Notes under the pieces: model-generated
What the model was told of the DNA's origin: nothing
Seen by the model: only the letters and a program-made list of their open reading frames with translations
Databases searched by the model: none
Position numbers and translations under genes: made by a program
In this document: one piece after another, positions 52,556-60,912 of the stretch
Position numbering within the stretch: position 1 is the first letter of the stretch
How the letters are laid out: each line of letters starts with the position of its first letter
Origin: Deltaproteobacteria bacterium Ga0077539
Lineage (GTDB): Bacteria > Myxococcota_A > Polyangia > Polyangiales > Ga0077539
Assembly (NCBI GenBank): GCA_001465015.1
Contig: LNEO01000246.1
Coordinates: 144,280-208,279 of the forward strand
DNA: 64,000 nt
Direction of reading: 5' to 3'

Positions 52556-53431
52556 TCAGCGAGGCGTGATGCTCGAGCACCAAGGGCGGGCGGTGCGCGG
52601 GTCGCCGCGCACCACGGCGATGTGATTGGCCACCACCCGCTCGCGCCCGTCGCTGGGACGGTTGATCACGCCGCGATTGCGCAGAAAGAACGCGCTCGAG
52701 CCGCCGCCGTCGAGCTTGAGCCCGTCGCTCGCTCCGAGGCTGCGCAGCGCCTCGGCGAGCTCTTCGACCGTGGCTCCCGCGCTCTGCCTCGAGCGCCCGT
52801 CGATCACGACGAGCAACAGCGTTCGTCGGTCCCGAGACAGACCCACGCCGGTGCGAGGGTGCCTCCGTCCATCGTGCTCGACCCACGGCGAGAGCCGCAC
52901 GCGACCGTCCACGAGCACCCGCTCGCGCGCAGAAATCGTGTCGGTGCGCGCGAGCTCGGGCGCGTTGAACACCGTCGCGAGCGCGGCGGTCCCGAGCGCA
53001 GAGACGTCTCGAATGACAGCCTGCCCGTCACGCGCGATCGCCAGGACGCTGTCGTGATGCGTCCACGCAGCGGTGGTCCACAAAAGACCGCTCGCCCGCG
53101 AGGGGCCCGTCGGCCGAAGCGTCGAGCGGTCGAAGTAGTCGCCGTTGACCGCCACGAGCGCGCGGGCGCGCGCCGCGAAGCTCGACACCGTGCGGCCTCC
53201 CTCGCGCGGCGACGACACACGAACGACCGCGCGCGGATCGCAGAGGTCGATCTGCGCCGCGAAGATCGAGACCGACGCGCCGTCCGCCCACCGAGCGCGG
53301 CGCTCGAGCGCGCGCACGCCCGGCGCTGGGCTGCTCCATCGGTCGATCGGGCGCTGCTGCGCGGATGGAGCGTCCGGCAGCGCCAGCGTCGCGGCGAAGA
53401 GAGCAACGGTCGCGACGATTCGAGCGCTCAC
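52556..53431 (-). CDS. phosphodiester glycosidase family protein (NAGPA domain), exported
   Basis: This is a 291-aa protein with signal peptide VSARIVATVALFAATLALPDAPSAQ. The rest matches the NAGPA/DUF2233-type phosphodiester glycosidase fold: RALVAVNGDYFDRSTLRPTG, RTLLLVVIDGRSRQSAGATVEELAE, GASDGLKLDGGGSSAFFLRN and RVVANHIAVV. The family includes exported enzymes and proteins acting on polysaccharide or wall-linked phosphodiesters. GTG 53431 gives the best signal peptide; the frame goes on upstream but is Arg-rich. It is divergent from the alpha/beta hydrolase gene, with 56 bases between them. Confidence 0.88.
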   Translation of the reverse strand: MSARIVATVALFAATLALPDAPSAQQRPIDRWSSPAPGVRALERRARWADGASVSIFAAQIDLCDPRAVVRVSSPREGGRTVSSFAARARALVAVNGDYFDRSTLRPTGPSRASGLLWTTAAWTHHDSVLAIARDGQAVIRDVSALGTAALATVFNAPELARTDTISARERVLVDGRVRLSPWVEHDGRRHPRTGVGLSRDRRTLLLVVIDGRSRQSAGATVEELAEALRSLGASDGLKLDGGGSSAFFLRNRGVINRPSDGRERVVANHIAVVRGDPRTARPWCSSITPR

Positions 53432-53487
53432 TACCCGTGACAGGTATAGCGCATGGACTCGCGCGAGGAATGCTATCAACAGCCCTC

Positions 53488-54345
53488 GTGACGCAGCGGC
53501 TCTTTCATTCGATCGTCGTTCACCAGACACAGCCCGGAGAGACGGCTCGAGCGCCCGAGAAGTGGGCGTTTTTTCTCCACGGGATCCTCGGCTCTGGCGC
53601 CAACTGGCGCACGTTCGCGAAGCGGGTCGTCGCTCGTTGCCCCTCGTGGGGCGCGGCGCTCGTCGACCTGCGAATGCACGGAAATTCCCAGTCGATGCCC
53701 CCGCCACACACCGTCGCGGCGTGCGCCGAAGACCTCTTCGCGCTGCATCCCTCGCTGGCAGCGCCGATCCGCGCCGTGATCGGCCACTCGTTTGGCGGCA
53801 AGGTCGCCCTCGCCTACAGCGCGCTCCGCGCGACCCTCGGGACGCCGCTCGACCTGGTCGTCTCGGTCGACAGCAACCCCGGTCTTCGCGAGGACGCTTC
53901 GGGCAGCGCGCAGATTCACGCGGTGATTTCTGCGCTCGAATCGCTGCCGTCCGTCGTTGTGTCTCGCGACGCCTTCGCCTCGCACATGCGAGAGCGCGGC
54001 CTGTCCGACGGGCTCGTCGCCTGGCTCATGATGAACCTCCGCCCCGTCGACGGAGGCTTCGCCGTTCGCCTGGACCTGGCGGCCATCCGCGCGATGCTCG
54101 GAGACTACTTCGCTCGCGACGACTGGTCGCTCGTCGAGCGGCCGGCCGACACGCGCGTCGCGATGATCGTGGGCGGACAAAGCCCTGCTTTTTCACAGAT
54201 AGAACGCGATCGCATCGCGGCGTCGAGCCGCGCTCACCCCGCGCTCGTCTCGCTCGACGTGATCGAGCACGCAGGTCACTGGGTGCACGTCGACGCGCCC
54301 GACGAGCTCTTCGAGATCGTCACGCGCGAGCTCAGCGCCACATGA
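53488..54345 (+). CDS. alpha/beta hydrolase
   Basis: This is a 285-aa hydrolase. The nucleophile elbow is VIGHSFGGKVALA (Ser), HGILGSGANW carries the oxyanion loop, and the catalytic His is in IEHAGHWVHVDAPDE near the end. It is a typical single-domain esterase-like or acyl-transferring enzyme of unknown substrate. GTG 53488 is chosen; ATG 53470 adds six residues. It ends 14 bases past the start of the convergent frameshifted cytochrome locus, so the two 3' ends overlap. Confidence 0.85.
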   Translation: MTQRLFHSIVVHQTQPGETARAPEKWAFFLHGILGSGANWRTFAKRVVARCPSWGAALVDLRMHGNSQSMPPPHTVAACAEDLFALHPSLAAPIRAVIGHSFGGKVALAYSALRATLGTPLDLVVSVDSNPGLREDASGSAQIHAVISALESLPSVVVSRDAFASHMRERGLSDGLVAWLMMNLRPVDGGFAVRLDLAAIRAMLGDYFARDDWSLVERPADTRVAMIVGGQSPAFSQIERDRIAASSRAHPALVSLDVIEHAGHWVHVDAPDELFEIVTRELSAT

Positions 54346-54989
54346 CCCCCGCGTCGACGAGTCCGAAGAGCCTGCCGTGCGGCGCGCGCTCGTGACAGCG
54401 AATGCACGACGCGATCGGCCCCGACGCCGTGACCTCTCCGCGAGGATCGACCGTCGCATAGAGCCACCCTCGGTCGCTTTCGCGCAGGTCGTCGACGCGC
54501 ATCATCACGAAGAGACCTTTGAACTCGCCCGGCTGCAGGCAGCGGCCCGTCTTGGCCTCCGTCACGCCCGCGAAGCGACGACCCACCCAATGCGAACGCT
54601 CCCGGGGAGAGCGCCCAGACCCAAGGGCGCGCGACGAGCTCGCTCATCGAGAGGGGCGCGGGGCGATGGCCTCCGTCCTCTCGTCTCTGCCGCGAATACC
54701 CTCGCGGATCCACCGCCGCGAGCCGCCCGGCCTTGCGCGCGAACAGCGGGGCGATCCCCGCGCGAACCGCTTCGGCCTCGAGCTGCCGCTCGATCGTCGC
54801 GCGCGACGCGTCCGGTGCGATGACGAGGTCGATCGGCGCCGAAGCGTCGACCGGCGATGGCGCGATCGTCTGTGAATATACAGGTCGATTCGACGCCGCA
54901 CGATCGCGCGTCGCGCTCGGCGCTCGGCGCACGCAGCGAGCGAGCGAGAGGGCCGCGATCATCGCCATGAGCATCGAGCGGACGCGCAT
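54332..54989 (-). pseudogene. frameshifted c-type cytochrome lipoprotein gene
   Basis: Two frames make one protein. The N-terminal part (from 54989) has a lipoprotein signal ending in LSLARC and a Ser/Pro/Asp linker, then VRAGIAPLFARKAGRLAAVDPRGY. The C-terminal part, read in another frame to 54332, has WVGRRFAGVTEAKTGRCLQ and a CIRCHERAPHG haem site. The break is at the C4/G3 run on the minus strand (54601-54607): one fewer base restores LSPERSHWVGRRFAG in one frame. It is an inactivated gene or a sequencing error. Upstream in-frame starts exist but ATG 54989 is preferred. Confidence 0.75.
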
Positions 54990-55038
54990 TCGCAATTCGT
55001 AGCTCTGTGTTGCGCAGGATACTCCGAGAACAGCGCCC

Positions 55039-55164
55039 ATGTATGAGCTCCGTAGGTGCATCGACGACGGCTGCGCGTGCCGCGACGGCAGTGGCTCTGC
55101 AGAGTGCGCAGGCGCGGCGGTGTGTCAGACGGTCTCTGGCGCGCCGAACTTCTGCCGGCCTTGA
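55039..55164 (+). CDS. small Cys-rich ORF (41 aa)
   Basis: A 41-aa frame with six Cys residues (spacing C-x4-C-x1-C-x8-C-x5-C-x9-C): it begins MYELRRCIDDGCACRDGSG and ends GAPNFCRP. It has no signal peptide and no good ribosome site; an in-frame stop lies at 55000. It may be a real small protein, a fragment of a larger Cys-rich protein, or chance coding. Composition and Cys spacing look more like a real exported-protein fragment than random sequence. It is divergent from the cytochrome pseudogene. Confidence 0.35.
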   Translation: MYELRRCIDDGCACRDGSGSAECAGAAVCQTVSGAPNFCRP

Positions 55165-55179
55165 ATCTGTGTGAGCCGC

Positions 55180-57477
55180 TCACACGGGCTGCACGAAGTC
55201 CGCGAGCACCCGCTTGCTCTGCCCGAGCGCAGGGAAATACACGGTGAGCTTCACCTCGCCGCCAGCCTCGACGAGCTCGACGCGACCGAGGCCGAACTTC
55301 GCGTGCTTCACGCGCATTCCGCGTTGAAATCCTGCGGCGTCGTCGTGTCCGCTCGCGGCTCTCGGCCCGGACTCCGCGTCGTCTCTGTGAGGCTCGTCGC
55401 GGTGGTCGTAGGACGACTCGCGGTCATACACGACGCGGGGTCCCGTGCTCGCGCGCGGCGTCGAGCTCGCGCCAAACGGGCCCCGCGGACCGTCCATCGA
55501 CGGCGAAGAGAGCCTGGGCCTGCGCACAGGAACGGACACGACCTCGTCCGGCAGCTCGAGCAAGAACCGCGACGCGGGCTGCACTTTGGTCTGCCCGAAC
55601 AGCTGCCGAAACGTCGCGTAGCTCATGGTGAGCTTCTTTCGCGCGCGGGTGATCGCGACGTACGCCAGCCTGCGCTCTTCATCCATCTCTTCGGGGTCCG
55701 CGCCGACGTTCAATCCCTTGTACGGAAACATCCCGTCCTCCATCCCGGACACGAACACCTGCTCGAACTCGAGCCCCTTGGCGCTGTGCACGGACATGAG
55801 CGAGACGACGTCGCGAGAAGCTGGATCTTCGCCTTCGGTGCTCTCGGTTTGATCGAGCGTCACGCGCTCGAGGTAGTCCGAGAGCGAGCTGTTCTCGGCT
55901 TCGCGTTCGTAGTCGCGCATCGAGCCGACGAGCTCTTGCAGGTTCTCCCATCGGCCCTGCGCCTCGAGGCTCTTGTCTGCCTGGAGCATGGCCTTGTAGC
56001 CCGAGCGCTCGAGCACCTCGACGGCGAGGTCCGCCGGAGAAGCGGGCGACGCCAGCGATGCTTTGCGCAGCTCGCACACGACCGCCCAGAAATCCTTGAA
56101 TCGATTGCGCGCAGCGCCCGCGATCTCCTCTGGGTAGTCGCCGGACGCGATGAGCTTCCACAGCGTCGAGGATCGAACACGCGCGTGCCCGATGAGCCGG
56201 TCGACCGACGTCTTGCCCAACCCTCGCGTCGGCGTGTTGATCACGCGCAAGAGCGAGACGTCGTCGTTGGGGTTTTGCGCGAGGCGCATGTACGACAACA
56301 CGTCTTTGACCTCGGCTCGCTCGAAGAACCGCTGTCCGCCGACGATCGTGTAGGGGACGTTGGCCGCGCGAAGGGCTTCTTCGATGGGCCTCGACTGCGC
56401 GTGGATCCGGTAGAACACCGCGATCTCTTTGCGCGCGACGCCCTGCCGCACCGCGAGCCGCACGCCGTCGGCGATGCGCTGCGCCTCTTCGCGCTCGTCG
56501 CGACAGGCCAACAGGTCGATCTTGGCGCCGTCGCCGTTGGTGGTGAAGAGCTGCTTCTTCTCGCGGCGGCCGAGGCGCGCGATCACGGCGTTGGCGGCCT
56601 CGAGGATGTTTCGCGTCGAGCGGTAGTTCTGCTCGAGCTTGACCACCTTGGCGTCAGGAAAATCCTTGGTAAAATACTCGATGTTGCGCGAGTCCGCGCC
56701 GCGCCAACGATAGATGGCCTGGTCGTCGTCGCCGACGACGCAGATGTTCTTCTTCTCGCCGACGAGCCTCCGGACGATTCGATACTGCGCGGCGTTGGTG
56801 TCCTGAAACTCGTCGACCATCAGGTACTCGAAGCGCGCCTGCAGCTCGGTGCGAACGAACTCGTCTGTCTCGAGCAGCTCCGCGAGCTTGTAGAGCAGGT
56901 CGCCGAAATCAACGGCGTTCGCCGCGCGCATCCGGTGCTCGTAGTTGGCGTACACCTCGGCGATGCGCGCCTCGTGCTCGGTCTCGGCGGCCTCGGCGAG
57001 GTCGAGCGGCGAGCGCAGGTCTTGTTTGGCGCGGTCGATCGCAGACAAGACGTCCTTGGGCGCGATCTTCTTGTCATCGAGCCCGAGGTCCTCGAGGACG
57101 CGGTTGACCACCGAGCGCTGGTCGGTGTCGTCGAAGATCGTAAACGACTGCGTGAGCCCGACGTGCTCGTGATAGCGACGCAAGAGCTTGGCGCCCGTCG
57201 CATGAAACGTGGCGATCCACAGGTCTCGCGCCGAGCGCTCGCCGAGCACGCTCGTCAGGCGCTCGCGCATTTCACCAGCGGCTTTGTTGGTAAACGTCAC
57301 GCACATCACGCGCCAGGGCGCGACCCCTCGCCCCTTGACGAGGTGCGCGGTGCGATACGTGATCACGCGGGTCTTGCCCGATCCCGCGCCGGCGAAGACC
57401 AGCAGCGGACCCTCGGTGCTCACCGCAGCTTGAAACTGCTGCGGATTGAGGAGCTTTCGCAGGTCATCTTCAGTCAT
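55180..57477 (-). CDS. pcrA: ATP-dependent DNA helicase PcrA/UvrD
   Basis: This is a 765-aa SF1A 3'-5' helicase. It carries LLVFAGAGSGKTRVITYR (Walker A), the QFQAAV Q-motif, FTNKAAGEMRERL, VDEFQDTNAAQYRIVRRL (Walker B), VVGDDDQAIYRWRGAD, KLEQNYRSTRNIL, MSVHSAKGLEFEQVF and LAYVAITRARKKL. All helicase motifs are intact. The C-terminal 45 residues (KHAKFGLGRVELVEAGGEVKL) match the PcrA tail. It works in repair and removes RecA or stalled complexes. ATG 57477 is chosen because the upstream frame is low complexity. It is the only gene on its strand here. Confidence 0.95.
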   Translation of the reverse strand: MTEDDLRKLLNPQQFQAAVSTEGPLLVFAGAGSGKTRVITYRTAHLVKGRGVAPWRVMCVTFTNKAAGEMRERLTSVLGERSARDLWIATFHATGAKLLRRYHEHVGLTQSFTIFDDTDQRSVVNRVLEDLGLDDKKIAPKDVLSAIDRAKQDLRSPLDLAEAAETEHEARIAEVYANYEHRMRAANAVDFGDLLYKLAELLETDEFVRTELQARFEYLMVDEFQDTNAAQYRIVRRLVGEKKNICVVGDDDQAIYRWRGADSRNIEYFTKDFPDAKVVKLEQNYRSTRNILEAANAVIARLGRREKKQLFTTNGDGAKIDLLACRDEREEAQRIADGVRLAVRQGVARKEIAVFYRIHAQSRPIEEALRAANVPYTIVGGQRFFERAEVKDVLSYMRLAQNPNDDVSLLRVINTPTRGLGKTSVDRLIGHARVRSSTLWKLIASGDYPEEIAGAARNRFKDFWAVVCELRKASLASPASPADLAVEVLERSGYKAMLQADKSLEAQGRWENLQELVGSMRDYEREAENSSLSDYLERVTLDQTESTEGEDPASRDVVSLMSVHSAKGLEFEQVFVSGMEDGMFPYKGLNVGADPEEMDEERRLAYVAITRARKKLTMSYATFRQLFGQTKVQPASRFLLELPDEVVSVPVRRPRLSSPSMDGPRGPFGASSTPRASTGPRVVYDRESSYDHRDEPHRDDAESGPRAASGHDDAAGFQRGMRVKHAKFGLGRVELVEAGGEVKLTVYFPALGQSKRVLADFVQPV

Positions 57478-57631
57478 CGGTCGAGGGCCTCTATTCGGAG
57501 CTGCAGGCGAGACGAGGAGCGTCCGTGATGCATCACAGCCCGCCCCGAGGCCAGCAAGCCGCAGGGGGTACGCCCGCAGTTGACCGAATTCGGCAAAGGC
57601 GACGGCGGCGAGGCTCGCGCGCATCCCCGTC

Positions 57632-58012
57632 GTGAGGGACGGAGGCGTCGCGGACTCGGGCGCGCCGCGGGACGCCAGCGTCATGGACACAGGAATTCAA
57701 CCGCGCGACTCCGGCCTCCCCGCGGACGTCCCGACGACCGACGCGAGCCCCTCGCCCGACGCTGGGCTCGAGACGGACTCCGGCGCCCTCGCGGACAGCA
57801 GTGTTGTCGTCGAAGACACCAGGTCCACCGACAGCGGCGTCCCCGAGCCCGACGTCCGCTCGCCGAGCGCCGACGATGCTGGTCGCGACGCGGGCCCGAG
57901 CGCAGCGACCCGCGGCGGCTGCGGCTGCACGACGCCCACGAAATCAAAGAGCCCGACCGCGCCCCTCGCCCTCGGCCTCGCGACGCGACGACGCGCGCAC
58001 GCGCGGCGTTGA
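57632..58012 (+). CDS. Asp/Ser-rich ORF with degenerate MYXO-CTERM-like tail
   Basis: This is a 126-aa frame. Residues 1-80 repeat D-x-G/D-S-G-type patterns (DSGAPRDASVMDTG, DAGLETDSGAL), like linkers after lipoboxes in this organism. The end reads GGCGCTTPTKSKSPTAPLAL then GLATRRRAHARR, resembling the GCGC-hydrophobic-Arg pattern of MYXO-CTERM sorting tails but with a short hydrophobic part. No signal peptide precedes it; the frame opens at a stop (57581) with only a GTG at 57632. It may be the remnant of a longer surface protein. Confidence 0.4.
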   Translation: MRDGGVADSGAPRDASVMDTGIQPRDSGLPADVPTTDASPSPDAGLETDSGALADSSVVVEDTRSTDSGVPEPDVRSPSADDAGRDAGPSAATRGGCGCTTPTKSKSPTAPLALGLATRRRAHARR

Positions 58013-58110
58013 ACGCACACGAGTCGACGAACGTCAGCGAGCGCGGATCGTGATCGGTCGCGATGGGCCACGTTGACGGCGCGAATCGCGCGGTGCGACC
58101 GTCTCGTACG

Positions 58111-58563
58111 ATGGCAACTCGAACGCTCTCGAAGCGGCTCGTCCCGCTCGCGGCAGTGGCGCTCACGGGCGCAGGACTCTCTCTCGTTCGCGCGCGAAGC
58201 GCGACCGCGCAAGAAGCTCCAGACGACGGCGCTCCACGCGGCGCGCTCGCGTACTTCGCCACGGGAACGTCCTGTCCGATGGGCTGGGCGCCCGCCACCG
58301 TCGCGCAAGGTCGCTTCGTCGTGGGCGTCACCGAGAGCGCCGGCGTCGGCCGCACCGTCGGCAACGCGCTCACGGACCGCGAGAACCGGACGCACACCCA
58401 CACATTCAACGCGACCGTGAATCTCCCGGCGCGGGCCATCGCCGCGTCCAACGGAGGAAACAACCAGGGCGCGCGCTCGGGCGCATACAACATCATGGGC
58501 GCCACCGCCGCTGCGGCCTCGGGTCTCGGCTACGTGCAGCTCCGGGCGTGCGTGAAGCAATGA
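58111..58563 (+). CDS. exported single collar-like domain protein
   Basis: This is a 150-aa protein with signal peptide RTLSKRLVPLAAVALTGAGL and an ARSATAQ cleavage site. The mature part (about 40-148) is one domain: ATGTSCPMGWAPATVAQGRF, then RENRTHTHTFNATV, then GLGYVQLRACVKQ. It resembles phage-tail-collar-type domains in its GW and HTH positions. The first and last Cys could pair. The same unit appears twice in the next gene. The ATGA overlap (58560) shows the two are translated together. ATG 58111 starts the signal; the frame opens further at 58063. Confidence 0.7.
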   Translation: MATRTLSKRLVPLAAVALTGAGLSLVRARSATAQEAPDDGAPRGALAYFATGTSCPMGWAPATVAQGRFVVGVTESAGVGRTVGNALTDRENRTHTHTFNATVNLPARAIAASNGGNNQGARSGAYNIMGATAAAASGLGYVQLRACVKQ

Positions 58564-59468
58564 GCGCCCGACGCAACGCGACGCTCGCGCTCTTCGCCGC
58601 GCTGTCGGCGAGCTGCGCCACCGAAGAGAACGTGATGTCCCGGCTCGACGTCGTTCGAGACGCGCTCGACGCCGCGCGCGACGCCATCGGCGATGTGCTC
58701 CAGAGCGACTCGGGGGCGATGGACAGCGGCGTGGACACCGGCGTGGACACGGGCGTGGACACGGGAATCCCGGGCGACAGCTTTCCGCGCGACACGGTGA
58801 CGTTCTTCACGGGCTCGAGCTGCCCGACGGGATGGATGCCGTTCACCGAGGGAGCGGGCCGCGTGATCGTCAGCGCAGAGACCGCCAGCGTCCCCGCGCC
58901 CGTCCGAGGAATGCCCCTCGCCGACAGCGAGGACCGCGCGCACACGCATATGCTCGCGACCACGTTCGCGCTCGGCGAGGTGAGCTACGTCGGCGCGTCC
59001 GGCGGCGGCAACACAGGCGTCGCGTCGAACATGGCCCCCGCGCTCATGGGGCGCACCGAGGCGACGTCTGCGGGACTGCCGTACGTCCAGCTGCTCATGT
59101 GTCGAAAGATGGCCGACCCCGTCGTGCGCGTCGCTCCTCTGCCATCGGGCATGACGATTCACGTCGTCGGAACGCGCTGCCCCGTCGGCTTCACGCAGCC
59201 GATGCCTGGCGTCGGCCGAGCGGTGGTCGGCACTGTTCCCGGAGGAGAAAACGTCGCGACGGTGGGCCCCGTGCTGTCGGGCACGACCCGGGGGCACACG
59301 CACCCGACCAACGCGACGCTCACCACGGCTCCGCACGGAATCGCCCTGGCGAGCGGCTGTTGCGCCAGCGGCTATGGCGCCAACGGGACGATCACCAACA
59401 ACGCCCCCACGAGCGAAGAAGACGCGTCGCTTCCCAGCATCACGCTGCTTCAGTGTCAGAAGGACTGA
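58560..59468 (+). CDS. lipoprotein with two collar-like domains
   Basis: This is a 302-aa protein. The signal ends in LSASC (Cys19), followed by a helical Asp/Ala/Val stretch with VDTG repeats. Domain one starts FFTGSSCPTGWMPFTEGAGR, has EDRAHTHML and ends PYVQLLMCRK. Domain two starts VVGTRCPVGFTQPMPGVGR, has GHTHPT and ends SITLLQCQKD. Both domains share the GxxCPxG(W/F), GR, xHTH and Leu-Gln-Cys end with the preceding protein. Two Cys per domain frame it. It is co-translated with the upstream gene by the ATGA overlap. Confidence 0.72.
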   Translation: MSARRNATLALFAALSASCATEENVMSRLDVVRDALDAARDAIGDVLQSDSGAMDSGVDTGVDTGVDTGIPGDSFPRDTVTFFTGSSCPTGWMPFTEGAGRVIVSAETASVPAPVRGMPLADSEDRAHTHMLATTFALGEVSYVGASGGGNTGVASNMAPALMGRTEATSAGLPYVQLLMCRKMADPVVRVAPLPSGMTIHVVGTRCPVGFTQPMPGVGRAVVGTVPGGENVATVGPVLSGTTRGHTHPTNATLTTAPHGIALASGCCASGYGANGTITNNAPTSEEDASLPSITLLQCQKD

Positions 59469-59484
59469 GTCACAATAGCCGCCG

Positions 59485-60795
59485 ATGGAACGCTTCGCGC
59501 GCCTCGGCCTGCTGACCTCGCTCTACTTCGCGCAGGGTCTGCCGTTCGGCTTCTTTACGCAGTTTCTCCCGGTCATGCTCAGACAACAGGGGGTCTCGCT
59601 GCAGGCCATCGGCGCGAGCTATCTCCTGGCCCTCCCCTGGTCGCTGAAGTTCTTGTGGGCTCCGCTGGTGGACCGCTACGGCTCCGAGCGCTTCGGTCGG
59701 CGGCGGTCGTGGATCGTTCCCGTTCAGCTCGTCTCGGTCGTGGCGATGCTCTCGCTGTCCTTCGTCGACCCGCGCGGGGCGCTGAAGGTCCTGTTCGCCT
59801 CGGTGCTGCTATTCAACTTTCTCGCAGCCACGCAGGACATCGCCACCGACGGACTCGCGGTCGACACCCTGCGCGAGCGCGAGCGCGGCCTCGGCAACGC
59901 CATCCAAGTCGCCGGCTACCGCGTGGGAATGATCGTAGGCGGCGGCCTCCTCTTGCCCCTCTACGAGCGCGTCCATTGGAGCGGAACCCTCGTCGCCATG
60001 GCCGTCGTGATGGCCTTGTCCAGCGTCCCGATCATCCTGCACAAAGAATCAAGTGATCCTGCAAAAACACAGATCGATCGCGGTCCATATCGAGCGGTGA
60101 CGCTCTCGGGCGCGGCGCGCGGGATGCTCCAGTCCGTCACGGCGTTCGGCTGGCGCAGGCCCGGCATCGCCGCCTGGGTCTTGATGTTGCTCACGTACAA
60201 GACCGGCGACTCGCTCGCGTCGGGCATGGTGCGACCCTTCACCGTGGACATGGGCGCGTCGCTCTCGCAGATCGGTTGGATGCTCGGGATCCTCGGGTTC
60301 TCGATGGGCCTGCTCGGCGCCGTCGTGGGCGGCGCGCTCGTCAACCGCCTCGGGCGCAAGCGCGCGCTCGTGGCGTTCGGGCTGCTCCAGGCGCTCTCGG
60401 TCGCGGTGTACGCGTGGATCGGCTTCGCGAGGCCTTCGGTCAACGCGCTCGCGGTCGCCGCGGCGTTCGAGCACTTCGCGGGAGGCTGCGCCACCGCCGC
60501 CCTCTTCACCGTGATGATGGACGTGTGTCGGCCGAGCCGAAGCGCCACGGACTACACCGTTCAGGCGTGCGCCGTCGTCGTCGCGACGGGAACCGCCAGC
60601 GCGCTCTCGGGCGTCATCGCGCGCCTGCTGGGGTACGGATCGATGTTCGCGCTCAGCGCCGTGCTCTGCGTGCTCGGCGTGCTCTACGTCGCGATGGTGT
60701 TCGACGAAGCCAGCGCGAAGCTGCATGCGGGCATCGACGAAGAGCTTCGCGCGAAGGCCGCGCGATCGTCTTCAGCGGACAGCAAAGACCACTGA
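59485..60795 (+). CDS. AmpG-type MFS transporter
   Basis: This is a 436-aa inner-membrane transporter with about 12 hydrophobic segments. The N-terminal ARLGLLTSLYFAQGLPFGFFTQFLPVMLRQQG matches AmpG/muropeptide permease or acetyl-CoA-transporter-like members, and LKFLWAPLVDRYG is typical. QDIATDGLAVDTL, with Asp residues in the membrane, fits proton-coupled export. Substrates could be muropeptides or others. It starts 16 bases after the collar-like lipoprotein gene, so it is likely in the same transcript. Confidence 0.88.
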   Translation: MERFARLGLLTSLYFAQGLPFGFFTQFLPVMLRQQGVSLQAIGASYLLALPWSLKFLWAPLVDRYGSERFGRRRSWIVPVQLVSVVAMLSLSFVDPRGALKVLFASVLLFNFLAATQDIATDGLAVDTLRERERGLGNAIQVAGYRVGMIVGGGLLLPLYERVHWSGTLVAMAVVMALSSVPIILHKESSDPAKTQIDRGPYRAVTLSGAARGMLQSVTAFGWRRPGIAAWVLMLLTYKTGDSLASGMVRPFTVDMGASLSQIGWMLGILGFSMGLLGAVVGGALVNRLGRKRALVAFGLLQALSVAVYAWIGFARPSVNALAVAAAFEHFAGGCATAALFTVMMDVCRPSRSATDYTVQACAVVVATGTASALSGVIARLLGYGSMFALSAVLCVLGVLYVAMVFDEASAKLHAGIDEELRAKAARSSSADSKDH

Positions 60796-60912
60796 GCAGC
60801 CTGGTATTTCTGCGCCGAGGATTCCAGGGAGATCGCGTTGAGTGGTACCTACGACCCGCGCGCGATCCGGAGGTAGAAACCTGGAGTGCGCCTCGAAAGG
60901 ACCACTGCCTCG

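Noticed and set aside
49887..52886. A 999-codon open frame on the minus strand opposite the Cys-rich lipoprotein
   Set aside because: The sense frame has a signal peptide, a lipobox and clear Cys repeats. The antisense frame is an effect of the same GC-rich repeated codons and has no domain.
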